Below are positions 44,892-53,605 of a DNA stretch of 64,000 bases, piece by piece. The DNA is from Bacillus sp. MM2020_1 (lineage in GTDB: Bacteria > Bacillota > Bacilli > Bacillales > Cytobacillaceae), in NCBI GenBank assembly GCA_011250595.1, contig JAANMP010000005.1, positions 62,001-126,000 of the forward strand, read 5' to 3'. The translations under genes were made by a program, and so were the position numbers. The stretch's first letter is position 1. Every line of letters starts with the position of its first letter. Below the pieces are notes generated by a model. The model saw only the letters and a program-made list of their open reading frames with translations, was not told where the DNA came from and did not search any database.

Positions 44892-46559
44892 TTACCATTT
44901 ACTCCATGTCTGAAATCCTTTTGAGCCTGGAGGTGCATTTTGAATGATATCGATAAACGGTATGGTGTACGCAAAAAGAATTAGGGCTGCTGCAATTCCA
45001 AGCCATAATTTCCAGTTTTCAAATACCATTGGTGCCTTTTCCTCAAGATTCTCAGCTACCGCAACAGGGAATTCCTCTTCCCCCTTAGGTGCAAAGAAAG
45101 CAAGATTGATGAAGATGATAATAACAAGGATAATGCCTATGAATAGTATCGTCCCGCCAACCGCTTGAGCAATTTGATATGGAATCCATTCTGCTGCTTG
45201 CTTGGCACCGCCGTAGGTAGAGAAAGCAGAACGTCTTGGTCCGCCAAGTAGACCTTCGAAGTGCATTGCACCAGACATGAAGACCATCCCAATAAACCAA
45301 ACCCAAGCTTGGATAATTCCTAATTTATTCATTGCCTTTGTTAATTTACGTCCGGTTAAATGTGGAACTAACCAATAAGAAATCCCAAAGAACGTTAACA
45401 CAACTGATGTTGCGGCTGTTAAATGGAAGTGACCTGTTACCCAAATTGTATTATGAACTACTTGGTCCATTTGGTTAGATGCATTGATAATTCCGCCCGC
45501 ACCGGCAGGGATAAATGATGCCATACCGATAAATGGAACGGTAAAACGGGCATCACCCCAAGGGAGAACTTTAAACCAGCCAAACAGCCCAGTTGCTCCT
45601 TTTGAGCGTCCATATCTTTCAAATGTTGCAAACAATGAGAAAGCCGTCATTAACGAAGGAATTATAACCATGAAGGTTAAAATAACCTGTAAGAACTTCC
45701 ATGCAGGGTCAATCCCCGGTTCTGTTAATTGGTGGTGAAAACCTACCGGAATCGAGAAGAGAAGGAACAAAATAAAAGACAAACGTGCTAATGAATCAGA
45801 GAAAATTTTCCCACCGATAATTTTCGGGATAATCGCATACCAGCACATATATGCAGGTAATAACCAGAAATAAACTAATGGGTGTCCAAAATACCAGAAT
45901 AGAGTACGGCTGACTAAAACATCAACTGTATCAACTAATCCAAGTGACCAAGGAAGTAATTGGAATAAAACGGTTGCGGCAACACCCAGTGTCGCAATTA
46001 TCCACATAACTGTATTAATAACAGCCATAAAGCTTAATAACGGACTTGGCTGACCAGGATTATTCTTCCTCCATTTTGCATAGGTCATGATTTGTGCGGC
46101 ACCATCAATCCAACTGCCTACAATTACGAACGTTAGACCTAAGTAAAAAATCCAATGTGCCTTAAGTGGTGCATAAAAAGTGTAAAGAACCGATGCTTCT
46201 TTAAGTAAGACCATGGTTGCAGCCATTAAGGTACCGACTAACATGATCCAAAAACCAATCCAGCCAGTGCGTCGGGCTGCGTTTGAATGACCGCCGGTTG
46301 TTCTGCTTACGGCAGCATACTGAAACCCCATAATAAAAAATGTGGTTAAAACTAATCCCATTAATACACCATGGACGGTTAAGATTTGGTAATAATCAAT
46401 GCCCCATGGAAGCTCCCATTTACCAGAACGGACAAGGGTTTGTAACAGCCCCATTAAACCGCCAAGTGCAAGAGCAGAGAAGGCCACAAAGAAGTGCGCC
46501 ATTGAAAGCTTAGCATCACGAGGGTCAACTTTTACTTTTGCTGCTGTAGAGTTAGCCAT
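44892..46559 (-). CDS. cbaA: ba3-type cytochrome oxidase subunit I
   Basis: 555 residues with about 13 membrane helices. Heme and copper ligands are in ILTVHGVLMGL, YFGHPLVYFW (CuB His and cross-linked Tyr), GFHHQLTEPG and GHFHLTAAT. Terminal oxidase pumping protons in B-type (ba3) fashion, normally with high oxygen affinity. The start codon overlaps the cbaB stop. Promoter of the operon carries a Crp/Fnr-like box. Confidence 0.94.
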   Translation of the reverse strand: MANSTAAKVKVDPRDAKLSMAHFFVAFSALALGGLMGLLQTLVRSGKWELPWGIDYYQILTVHGVLMGLVLTTFFIMGFQYAAVSRTTGGHSNAARRTGWIGFWIMLVGTLMAATMVLLKEASVLYTFYAPLKAHWIFYLGLTFVIVGSWIDGAAQIMTYAKWRKNNPGQPSPLLSFMAVINTVMWIIATLGVAATVLFQLLPWSLGLVDTVDVLVSRTLFWYFGHPLVYFWLLPAYMCWYAIIPKIIGGKIFSDSLARLSFILFLLFSIPVGFHHQLTEPGIDPAWKFLQVILTFMVIIPSLMTAFSLFATFERYGRSKGATGLFGWFKVLPWGDARFTVPFIGMASFIPAGAGGIINASNQMDQVVHNTIWVTGHFHLTAATSVVLTFFGISYWLVPHLTGRKLTKAMNKLGIIQAWVWFIGMVFMSGAMHFEGLLGGPRRSAFSTYGGAKQAAEWIPYQIAQAVGGTILFIGIILVIIIFINLAFFAPKGEEEFPVAVAENLEEKAPMVFENWKLWLGIAAALILFAYTIPFIDIIQNAPPGSKGFQTWSKW

Positions 46560-47035
46560 TATTTTACCACCTCAATCATCGAACTCATTAAATGGTGACC
46601 GGCACCACAATATTCATTACAAACAATTAAATATTCGCCTGTCTTATCAAATGTTGTCGTATATTCGCTGACATATCCAGGCTCAAGCATCATGTTTATA
46701 TTTGTTCCAGCTATTTCAAAGCCGTGGACGACGTCTTTTGTCGTGGCAATAACTTTGACCTTCGCACCAACTGGTACTTCAACTTTTATTGGATTATACG
46801 AGAACGCTTGAGCCACATATACTAATTCATAGTCCCAATCTTTACCTTCAACCTTATGTAATCCTGGTTTATTAAATGGTTTTGTTTGATCGACTTTATC
46901 CACATTAATCGTAGTTAAACAACTAGGCGGCTTGTTACCAAGATAGAATGCGCTTACTCCTACAACCGTTAAAAATACGACCAAAGCACTAATTCCAAAA
47001 GTTAACCAAATCTTCTCGAACTTATGCATATGCAT
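46559..47035 (-). CDS. cbaB: ba3-type cytochrome oxidase subunit II
   Basis: 158 residues from the ATG at 47035 (GGGGG 8 nt upstream). One N-terminal membrane helix, then a cupredoxin domain. VVHGFE and CNEYCGAGHHLM supply the CuA ligands (H, C-x3-C-x3-H-x2-M). Receives electrons from cytochrome c. Short length is typical for the ba3 class. Confidence 0.94.
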   Translation of the reverse strand: MHMHKFEKIWLTFGISALVVFLTVVGVSAFYLGNKPPSCLTTINVDKVDQTKPFNKPGLHKVEGKDWDYELVYVAQAFSYNPIKVEVPVGAKVKVIATTKDVVHGFEIAGTNINMMLEPGYVSEYTTTFDKTGEYLIVCNEYCGAGHHLMSSMIEVVK

Positions 47036-47056
47036 ATTTCTTTCCCCCTTCAATCA

Positions 47057-47206
47057 TTAAAAACGTTCAACAAACAGGTAATAGACACTTACCCAAGTGA
47101 CAACAATAAAAGCTCCCAATAAGAAAACAGACGCTAATGTCCCTTTAAGAGAAGAGCTGTCTTCAATTTCTGTTTTTTGATTTGTTTTAAGTTCCGCTTT
47201 CGCCAT
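47057..47206 (-). CDS. cbaD: Cytochrome c oxidase subunit IIa-like protein
   Basis: 49 residues. The charged start MAKAELKTNQKTEIED precedes one membrane helix (TLASVFLLGAFIVVTWVSVY). Size, topology and position before subunit II match subunit IIa of ba3 oxidases. The ribosome site CAGGGGGATG is very close to the ATG at 47206 (GGGGG directly followed by ATG), so initiation may be inefficient. Confidence 0.78.
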   Translation of the reverse strand: MAKAELKTNQKTEIEDSSSLKGTLASVFLLGAFIVVTWVSVYYLFVERF

Positions 47207-47331
47207 CCCCCTGCACTCCCTTCAGAGTATTGTAAATTAATTATTAGTTCTCTTTCATAATACAAAACAATTGTGAAGAAAAAATAACAAATTTAATACT
47301 TCACAAAATGTTCATTCCTCAGATATCTACT

Positions 47332-47374
47332 ATGTTAATATTATAAAATTGATGTAACAGTGATTTATATCACA
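47332..47374 (-). promoter_or_regulatory. Crp/Fnr-like box upstream of the cba operon
   Basis: AGTGA-TTTATA-TCACA (47359-47374, 9 of 10). On the minus strand TAACAT (47337-47332), 4 of 6 to TATAAT, is centred 32 nt away. Further TGTGA motifs lie at 47391-47427, including TGTGA-ACTA-TCACA with only a 4-nt spacer. Confidence 0.55.
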
Positions 47375-47553
47375 ATCATCAGGGGGTATTTGTGACCGAA
47401 ATGTGAACTATCACACTTTACCTGTGATAAAAGTAATTGAATATTGCCTCACTCAAGAAAATGAACAACTTTTTAGAATTATGTCACACTTTGAGATCCT
47501 CTAAATATGATAGTAATAAATTTATATTTTCCTTCAGAAAAGAGTGTGTTTTT

Positions 47554-47679
47554 GTGGAAAAATATTATTGTGATCGTTGCCGCCTTCTGTATAACGATGT
47601 AGAGATCTGTAAAATCTGTGGGACATTAGTGAAGAATAAAATTAAAATTGAGGTTCAAAAACAACCAGATAAAAAATAA
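47554..47679 (+). CDS. 41-residue zinc-ribbon peptide
   Basis: GTG start at 47554, giving MEKYYCDRCRLLYNDVEICK, then ICGTLVKNKIKIEV. Two CxxC pairs 12 residues apart (CDRC, CKIC) form a typical small zinc ribbon. The ribosome site (AAAAGAG) is weak. The frame can be extended to a TTG at 47437, but upstream sequence looks like regulatory DNA. Divergent from the oxidase operon. Function unknown. Confidence 0.55.
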   Translation: MEKYYCDRCRLLYNDVEICKICGTLVKNKIKIEVQKQPDKK

Positions 47680-47685
47680 GACGAA

Positions 47686-47722
47686 AGAAGCATGTGATTG
47701 CTCCTGCTATGCTTTTTACTTC
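47686..47722 (+). terminator. Weak terminator after zinc-ribbon peptide
   Basis: AAGCAT pairs with ATGCTT across a 15-nt loop, then TTTACTT. Confidence 0.4.
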
Positions 47723-47809
47723 GAATTTTAAAAATGGAAATCATTAGCTAGTGAATGAAATTATTATCCATTATATAATTTAAGAGCACAGCAACAACCT
47801 TCAAAACGT

Positions 47810-47839
47810 TTGCTTCCCCTCAAGGGAAGCTTTTTTTTA
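47810..47839 (+). terminator. Terminator inside the bpsA upstream region
   Basis: GCTTCCC-CTCAA-GGGAAGC followed by TTTTTTTT. It lies about 75 nt before bpsA and only about 30 nt after a possible promoter (TATAAT 47774-47779). Confidence 0.85.
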
Positions 47840-47913
47840 TGCTTTTTAACACTAACGAATAATTACCATTAATTTGGAAAAAATAACCTTACATAGATTG
47901 AAGGAGCAAATAC

Positions 47914-49002
47914 ATGCCTACGATTATTTCTGTTGCTGAAGTTATACCGCCTTTTGTAGTGAACCAAAATCAAGCATCTGAATTTGCAAGAGAGCTATTC
48001 GCTGATTCCTTTAAGGATATTGAAAGGCTTTTACGGGCTTTTCAAAATGGTCAAATTGAAAAAAGGCATTTCGTTAAAAATCTTGATTGGTTTAAAGAAG
48101 ATCACACTTTTGAAGAAAAAAATTCAGCGTACATTGAAGCTGCGTGCACATTAGGAAAAGAAGCTGTCGAGAAATGTTTACATAATACAGACTTTTTAAA
48201 AAGAAATATTCCCTATCAAGAAATTGATATGATTTTTTATATCTCAACCACCGGAATCGCCACTCCTAGTATAGAAGCGAGAATTATGAACCTCCTGCCG
48301 TTTAATTCGCACACAAAGAGGGTACCGATTTGGGGACTTGGCTGTGCAGGTGGTGCTGTTGGAATGTCGAGAGCCTATGAATATTGCCTGGCCTTTCCAA
48401 AAGCAAAGGTACTTGTCCTCTCAGTTGAACTCTGCAGCTTAACCTTTCAGCGCAATGATCTTTCAAAAAGTAATTTAATTGGTACCTCATTGTTTGCCGA
48501 TGGTGTAGCCTGTGCATTGGTTTGCGGTGATGAATCAAATATTGCGGATTTCAGGAAGAAGGCGACGTCACCGTCCATCATAGCAACACAGTCCACTCTG
48601 ATGCCGAACTCCTTAGATGTGATGGGCTGGGATATTAGGAGTAGAGGTCTGTTTGTCGTATTTTCTAGGGATATCCCCAAAATCATAGCGGATTGGTTAA
48701 AGCCGAATGTAAGTGAATTTTTAGCAGAACATCAAATCAATCTTGAAAAAATTGACTATTTTATTGCCCATCCAGGTGGGAAAAAAGTGATCGATGCCTA
48801 TGTAAAATCATTAGAGATACCGGCTTCAATGACTGACGTTTCGCTTGAAGTGTTAAAACAGTTTGGCAATATGTCTTCCACAACGATATTTTATGTGCTG
48901 AAGCGTTATCTGGAGATGGATATTCCTCAGGATGCGATAGGACTTGGTACCGCGCTTGGACCAGGTTTCAGTTCAGAACTGCTTTTGTTTAGGTGGGTAT
49001 AA
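47914..49002 (+). CDS. bpsA: Type III polyketide synthase (BpsA/BcsA)
   Basis: 362 residues, chalcone synthase fold. Catalytic triad visible: C144 in GLGCAGG, H286 in IAHPGGK and N319 in FGNMSS. B. subtilis BpsA makes long-chain alkylpyrones from acyl-CoA and malonyl-CoA. ATG with GAAGGAG upstream. Paired with a methyltransferase gene 4 nt downstream. Confidence 0.93.
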   Translation: MPTIISVAEVIPPFVVNQNQASEFARELFADSFKDIERLLRAFQNGQIEKRHFVKNLDWFKEDHTFEEKNSAYIEAACTLGKEAVEKCLHNTDFLKRNIPYQEIDMIFYISTTGIATPSIEARIMNLLPFNSHTKRVPIWGLGCAGGAVGMSRAYEYCLAFPKAKVLVLSVELCSLTFQRNDLSKSNLIGTSLFADGVACALVCGDESNIADFRKKATSPSIIATQSTLMPNSLDVMGWDIRSRGLFVVFSRDIPKIIADWLKPNVSEFLAEHQINLEKIDYFIAHPGGKKVIDAYVKSLEIPASMTDVSLEVLKQFGNMSSTTIFYVLKRYLEMDIPQDAIGLGTALGPGFSSELLLFRWV

Positions 49003-49006
49003 AAAA

Positions 49007-49582
49007 ATGACCGATATTTTCTCATTTCTGCTGTTAGTTGGATTCATTGTTATTCAGCGGTTATTTGAACTTAGAATTGCAAAAAGTAATGAAAAATGGA
49101 TGAAGCAGCGTGGGGCCGTTGAATTTGGAGAAAAGCATTACCGCTATATGGTGATGATGCATTTGTTCTTCTTTCTCTTCTTAAGTTGTGAAAAGGTTTT
49201 TAGGGATCAGGGGCTTTCTCCTTTTTGGGGCATCCTAATTATTCTTTTTCTAGTTGCCCAGTTATTCAGGATATGGGCAATTACCTCACTGGGAAGGTTC
49301 TGGAATACAAAGATCATTGTGTTAAGAAATGCAAGTGTGATCAGAAAGGGACCTTACTGTTTTATCAAGCATCCTAATTATTTTGTTGTAGCGGTTGAAC
49401 TGGCAGTTGTACCATTAATGTTCAACGCCTTTTTAACAGCAGGTTTATTCACACTATTAAATATCATAATGCTGATGATTCGGATCCCTGAGGAGGAAAA
49501 GGCACTAAAGGAACTGACGGAATATGAAGGGGCATTTAAAGATTGTAACCGGTTTCTTCCTAATGTTGTTAAAAAAGTGTGA
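49007..49582 (+). CDS. ypbQ: Isoprenylcysteine methyltransferase-like protein (BpsB/YpbQ)
   Basis: 191 residues from the ATG at 49007 (AGGTGGG upstream). Four to five membrane helices. RFWNTKIIVLRNASVIRKGP and YCFIKHPNYFVVAVEL are the ICMT-family SAM-binding region. The B. subtilis partner O-methylates alkylpyrones made by BpsA. Coupled to bpsA. Confidence 0.9.
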   Translation: MTDIFSFLLLVGFIVIQRLFELRIAKSNEKWMKQRGAVEFGEKHYRYMVMMHLFFFLFLSCEKVFRDQGLSPFWGILIILFLVAQLFRIWAITSLGRFWNTKIIVLRNASVIRKGPYCFIKHPNYFVVAVELAVVPLMFNAFLTAGLFTLLNIIMLMIRIPEEEKALKELTEYEGAFKDCNRFLPNVVKKV

Positions 49583-49600
49583 CAATTTTTAGAGGTCTAT

Positions 49601-49654
49601 TGAAAATGATTATCACCTATGTTAAACTTTGATTATCGATGAAAATCATTCTCA
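49601..49654 (+). promoter_or_regulatory. Pair of Fur boxes
   Basis: TGAAAATGATTATCA (49601-49615) matches the 7-1-7 consensus TGATAATNATTATCA at 14 of 15, counting N. TGAAAATCATTCTCA (49640-49654) matches at 13 of 15. They lie 24 nt apart, upstream of a micro-ORF, so iron repression of that transcript is likely. Confidence 0.75.
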
Positions 49655-49683
49655 ACGAGAGTCTGATAAGGAAGGTGTTACAA

Positions 49684-49764
49684 TTGACTTTTGCTTTAGT
49701 TGGCGGAACGGTTATTATTTATGCATTTGTCATGAAGCACGTCTTAAAAAACGTTACACATTAA
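49684..49764 (+). CDS. 26-residue membrane micropeptide under Fur boxes
   Basis: TTG start giving MTFALVGGTVIIYAFVMKHV, then LKNVTH. AAGGAAGGTG is 7 nt upstream. One hydrophobic helix and a basic tail. A terminator ends the transcript after it. Size and basic tail recall the Fur-regulated FbpA-C peptides of B. subtilis, but I see no direct similarity. The alternative is a small RNA. Confidence 0.5.
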   Translation: MTFALVGGTVIIYAFVMKHVLKNVTH

Positions 49765-49778
49765 ATGAATACTTTTTC

Positions 49779-49817
49779 GTGAGCCAAGGTCCTTCACCTT
49801 GGCTCTTTGTCGTTTTA
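49779..49817 (+). terminator. Terminator of the Fur-box transcript
   Basis: GAGCCAAGGT-CCTTC-ACCTTGGCTC followed by TTTGTCGTTTT. Confidence 0.85.
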
Positions 49818-49918
49818 GGGAGAAATTTGTTTTTAGTAATAGCAGTGTCAAGATAGGAAAAGTTTGAATTATCGTATAAAATAAAAAATATTACAAAGTT
49901 GTTAAGGGGAATAAGTAA

Positions 49919-52900
49919 ATGGTGAAAACAGCCGATCAGAAAGCAGACATCCAAACACTAAAAACAAAAATCGTTTCAATATATGAATATCTATCCGAAC
50001 AAGCGGATTATGATCATGCAGAAAAGGTTAAACAACTGGCAATAAAGCTGAAGGACAGAGAGTTTATGATTGCATTCTGCGGCCATTTCTCCGCAGGGAA
50101 ATCGACAATGATTAATCAGCTCGTTGGAGAGAATTTACTTCCAGCTAGTCCAATTCCAACAAGTGCAAATTTAGTGAAGGTGAAGGCAGGAGAGGAATAT
50201 GCAAAGGTCTTTTTCAAAAATGAGAAGCCGCGTATCTATTTAGCGCCGTATGATTATGAAATTGTTAAGAATTATTGCAAAGATGGCGACCAAATTGAAG
50301 AAATTGAGATTAGTCATAGTGACACAGGGCTACCCGCCAATACGGTAATAATGGATACACCTGGAATTGATTCTGCTGATGACGCCCACCGAATAGCTAC
50401 CGAATCGGCCCTTCATCTTGCCGATATCATTCTTTATGTCATGGATTATAACCATGTCCAAGCAGAGTTGAATTTTTTATTTACAAAGGAACTAACCCAA
50501 GCTGGAAAAGAAGTTTACTTAGTAATCAACCAAATTGATAAACATAATGAGGAAGAGTTGAGCTTCATCGAGTTTCAAAGTAGTGTGGTGGATTCGTTTG
50601 CATCATGGGGAGTGAAACCGGCTCGGATTTTTTATACATCATTGAAGAATGAGGATCAACTTTTTAATGAATTCAAAGATCTTAAACAATTTATTGCCGA
50701 AAAATTGGCGTCAAAGGACCAATTATTAGTTCCATCCATTTTTCATTCCTTAAAAAAAATTACCCAAGATCATCTCGCTCAAAGCAGTAAGCAGGATGAG
50801 ATTGAGCTAAGTCCCATTCTTGAGGTATTGAATGAGTTATCTGAGGAAGAAAGAAGAGAATTGTCCAATGCTTCTTTAGAACTGGAAGGGAACCTTACGA
50901 CTTTAAAAGAGGGGGCAGCAGTAACTGAGAAGGAATTTGATCATCAAATTGCCCAAATACTGAAAAATGCGTACCTAATGCCTTTTCAAACCAGAGAGTT
51001 AGCTGAGCGCTATTTGGAATCCTGCCAGCCGGAATACAAAGTTGGATTCTTATTTTCTAAGCAAAAGACGTTGGATGAGAAAAAGCTGAGGCTCGAAAGC
51101 TTCCATCATGATATTCTTGATAAAACAAAATCTCAGCTGGAGTGGCATATACGCGAATTTTTATTGTTCACTTTAAAGGAAACGGGTCTAAACGCGGGGG
51201 AATTACAAAACTTGGCACAATCTTATTCCATCGATGTTCAGGCAAACCTTTTATCAGAAACAGTAAAGTCCGGTGCACGAGTATCGGGAGAATATGTTCT
51301 ACATTACACAGAAGATGTGGCCAATGAAATTAAAAAAATTGCCCGACAAAACCTGGCGCTTTTTAAAGAAGAGTTCTTAGAAGCCTTAAGACAACAAACA
51401 GCACAATTAATAGAACAGTATGAACAGGAAATGACCAAAAACGGCAGATATATTGATGCCTTAACAGTGCTGACAAATTATCAACACAAAGCTAAATTGA
51501 AAGAAACCAAGATTGAAGAGTTATTAACAAAAGATGAAATCTTCCAAGAAGATCTTCATCATCTATTTAGCCAAGACGAAAAAGAGTATGAAGTGATCAA
51601 GACACAGGAGAAAAAGTCAGAGAACGGAAGAAGCATGAATAGGAACAGTTTAAAAAGTGATGATGACAATATGCCTTCGTTCAATGAGATTAAGCTTCCA
51701 TCCTCAGGTGATCATTTAGAGCAAACCGTGGAACGGCTTCAAAAAACGTCATCTTTAATCCAAGACCTTCCGGGTTTTCGGAAGCTTTCTAAAGATCTAG
51801 TCGATAAAGCAGAAAGTCTCGAAAACAAGGGCTTTACGGTGGCATTATTTGGTGCATTCAGTGCCGGTAAATCTTCATTTGCGAATGCGCTTATGGGTGC
51901 TAAGATTCTGCCTGTTTCACCAAATCCAACCACCGCTGCCATTAATAAAATTAAACCTGTTACGGAGACCCATCCGCATGGCAACGTGCTTGTTAAATTT
52001 AAGGAAGCAGCTGCGATGCTTGAGGATGTTAATCGCTCCTTGAGAGTATTTGAACTTCAGGCAGAGGATTTTGAGGGGGCTGCCAAAAAAATTAACGAGA
52101 TGATCCTTCAAGATGGGCAGGATGGCGGTGTCTTGGAGAAGACACATTTTGCATTCTTACAGGCATTCACTAGAGGATATCAAGCGTTTGGAAACTTATT
52201 AGGAACAGTACTTGAAACTGACGTAAGTGAATTTACCGAATTCGTGGCAAATGAAGAAAAATCCTGTTACGTCGAATGGATTGAGCTCTACTATGATTGT
52301 GAGTTAACCAAAAAAGGGATTACACTTGTTGATACACCCGGAGCTGATTCAATCAATGCCCGCCATACAGGTGTTGCTTTTGATTACATTAAAAATTCGG
52401 ATGCATGTTTTTTTGTTACCTATTACAATCATGCCTTTTCGAAAGCCGACCGTGAATTTTTAATCCAGCTTGGACGGGTAAAGGAATCCTTTCAAATGGA
52501 TAAATTGTTCTTTATTATTAACGCAATTGACCTTGCTGAGAATGAAGAGGAAAAGGACACCGTTCTTGATTATGTCGAGGAACAACTCGGCAAATATGGA
52601 ATAAGAAATCCCCATCTGTATCCTGTATCAAGTTTGCAAGCATTAAAAGAAAAGGTGACGCAAAATCCACATTCGGAATCGGGAATGGCTAACTTTGAGC
52701 AGGCCTTTTATCATTTTATTACCAATGAATTAACGGAAATGGCTCTATCTTCAGCTGAAAAAGAAATAACCCGTGTCCATGATTTAATTGATAAACTTAT
52801 TAAAAGTTCACAGGAAGACCAATCGGTAAAAGAGAAAAAGCGCGGCACGATTGAAAAACAAAAAGCAAGAATCTTAGAATTATTGAAAAGCCAAATGATG

Positions 52901-53575
52901 GACAGCTTGCAACACCGCCTGAATCAAGAAGCAGAAGAATTGGTTTATTACATTAAACAAAGAGTTTTCCTGCGCTTTGGGGATTTCTTTAGGGAGTCAT
53001 TTAATCCCACCACACTTAAGGATGACGGGCGGAATTTGAAAAAAGTACTATTAGCGGCACTGGATGAATTTCTTGAAAGCTTGGGATTCGATTTTGCTCA
53101 GGAAATGAGAGCAACAACTGTCCGGCTCGAGCGATTTGCTGAAAAGCAATTGGCAGATTACCAATCAGGTCTAATCCGGAATTTACAAGAAATCAATCAA
53201 GACCTATCCTTTTCAGTCTTTGAAGTGAACCATCAACAAGCAATCGAATTTCCTATTGCCTTTAAAGATATGAATAAACAGCTATTTACGAAAGCCCTGT
53301 CATACTTTAAAAATCCAAAATCATTTTTTGAGAAAAATGAAAAGAAATTCATGAGTGATGAACTGTATCAAGTGCTTAATATACCTGCGGATGAATATTT
53401 AACGCATGAAGCGCACCTTTTAAAAACACATTATTCAGATGAAATCGCAAAGGAATTCAACCGCTTACTAGAAGAAATGAATGAACAAGTAGATAATTTT
53501 TATTTAAGCCACCTTTCAGCCTTAGATGGAGGAATTTCCATTGAATATTTAAGGAATATACAAAAAAACTTGTAA
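49919..53575 (+). CDS. dynA: Double dynamin-like protein DynA
   Basis: 1218 residues, two fused dynamin units. Unit 1 has GHFSAGKST (about residue 57), DTPGID and NQIDK. Unit 2 has GAFSAGKSS (about 644), DTPGAD and INAID. Long helical regions separate them. B. subtilis DynA (about 1190) fuses membranes and protects against phage and pore-forming stress. ATG after AAGGGGA. Confidence 0.95.
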   Translation: MVKTADQKADIQTLKTKIVSIYEYLSEQADYDHAEKVKQLAIKLKDREFMIAFCGHFSAGKSTMINQLVGENLLPASPIPTSANLVKVKAGEEYAKVFFKNEKPRIYLAPYDYEIVKNYCKDGDQIEEIEISHSDTGLPANTVIMDTPGIDSADDAHRIATESALHLADIILYVMDYNHVQAELNFLFTKELTQAGKEVYLVINQIDKHNEEELSFIEFQSSVVDSFASWGVKPARIFYTSLKNEDQLFNEFKDLKQFIAEKLASKDQLLVPSIFHSLKKITQDHLAQSSKQDEIELSPILEVLNELSEEERRELSNASLELEGNLTTLKEGAAVTEKEFDHQIAQILKNAYLMPFQTRELAERYLESCQPEYKVGFLFSKQKTLDEKKLRLESFHHDILDKTKSQLEWHIREFLLFTLKETGLNAGELQNLAQSYSIDVQANLLSETVKSGARVSGEYVLHYTEDVANEIKKIARQNLALFKEEFLEALRQQTAQLIEQYEQEMTKNGRYIDALTVLTNYQHKAKLKETKIEELLTKDEIFQEDLHHLFSQDEKEYEVIKTQEKKSENGRSMNRNSLKSDDDNMPSFNEIKLPSSGDHLEQTVERLQKTSSLIQDLPGFRKLSKDLVDKAESLENKGFTVALFGAFSAGKSSFANALMGAKILPVSPNPTTAAINKIKPVTETHPHGNVLVKFKEAAAMLEDVNRSLRVFELQAEDFEGAAKKINEMILQDGQDGGVLEKTHFAFLQAFTRGYQAFGNLLGTVLETDVSEFTEFVANEEKSCYVEWIELYYDCELTKKGITLVDTPGADSINARHTGVAFDYIKNSDACFFVTYYNHAFSKADREFLIQLGRVKESFQMDKLFFIINAIDLAENEEEKDTVLDYVEEQLGKYGIRNPHLYPVSSLQALKEKVTQNPHSESGMANFEQAFYHFITNELTEMALSSAEKEITRVHDLIDKLIKSSQEDQSVKEKKRGTIEKQKARILELLKSQMMDSLQHRLNQEAEELVYYIKQRVFLRFGDFFRESFNPTTLKDDGRNLKKVLLAALDEFLESLGFDFAQEMRATTVRLERFAEKQLADYQSGLIRNLQEINQDLSFSVFEVNHQQAIEFPIAFKDMNKQLFTKALSYFKNPKSFFEKNEKKFMSDELYQVLNIPADEYLTHEAHLLKTHYSDEIAKEFNRLLEEMNEQVDNFYLSHLSALDGGISIEYLRNIQKNL

Positions 53576-53605
53576 AGTATTAATCAAGGACAAGGAGGAA
53601 GCTTC

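Noticed and set aside
47402-47415. TGTGA-ACTA-TCACA as another Crp/Fnr site
   Set aside because: The spacer is 4 nt instead of 6 and no -10 lies at the expected distance on either strand.
49629-49856. 75-codon plus-strand frame
   Set aside because: It begins inside the second Fur box and runs through the terminator, without a ribosome site.
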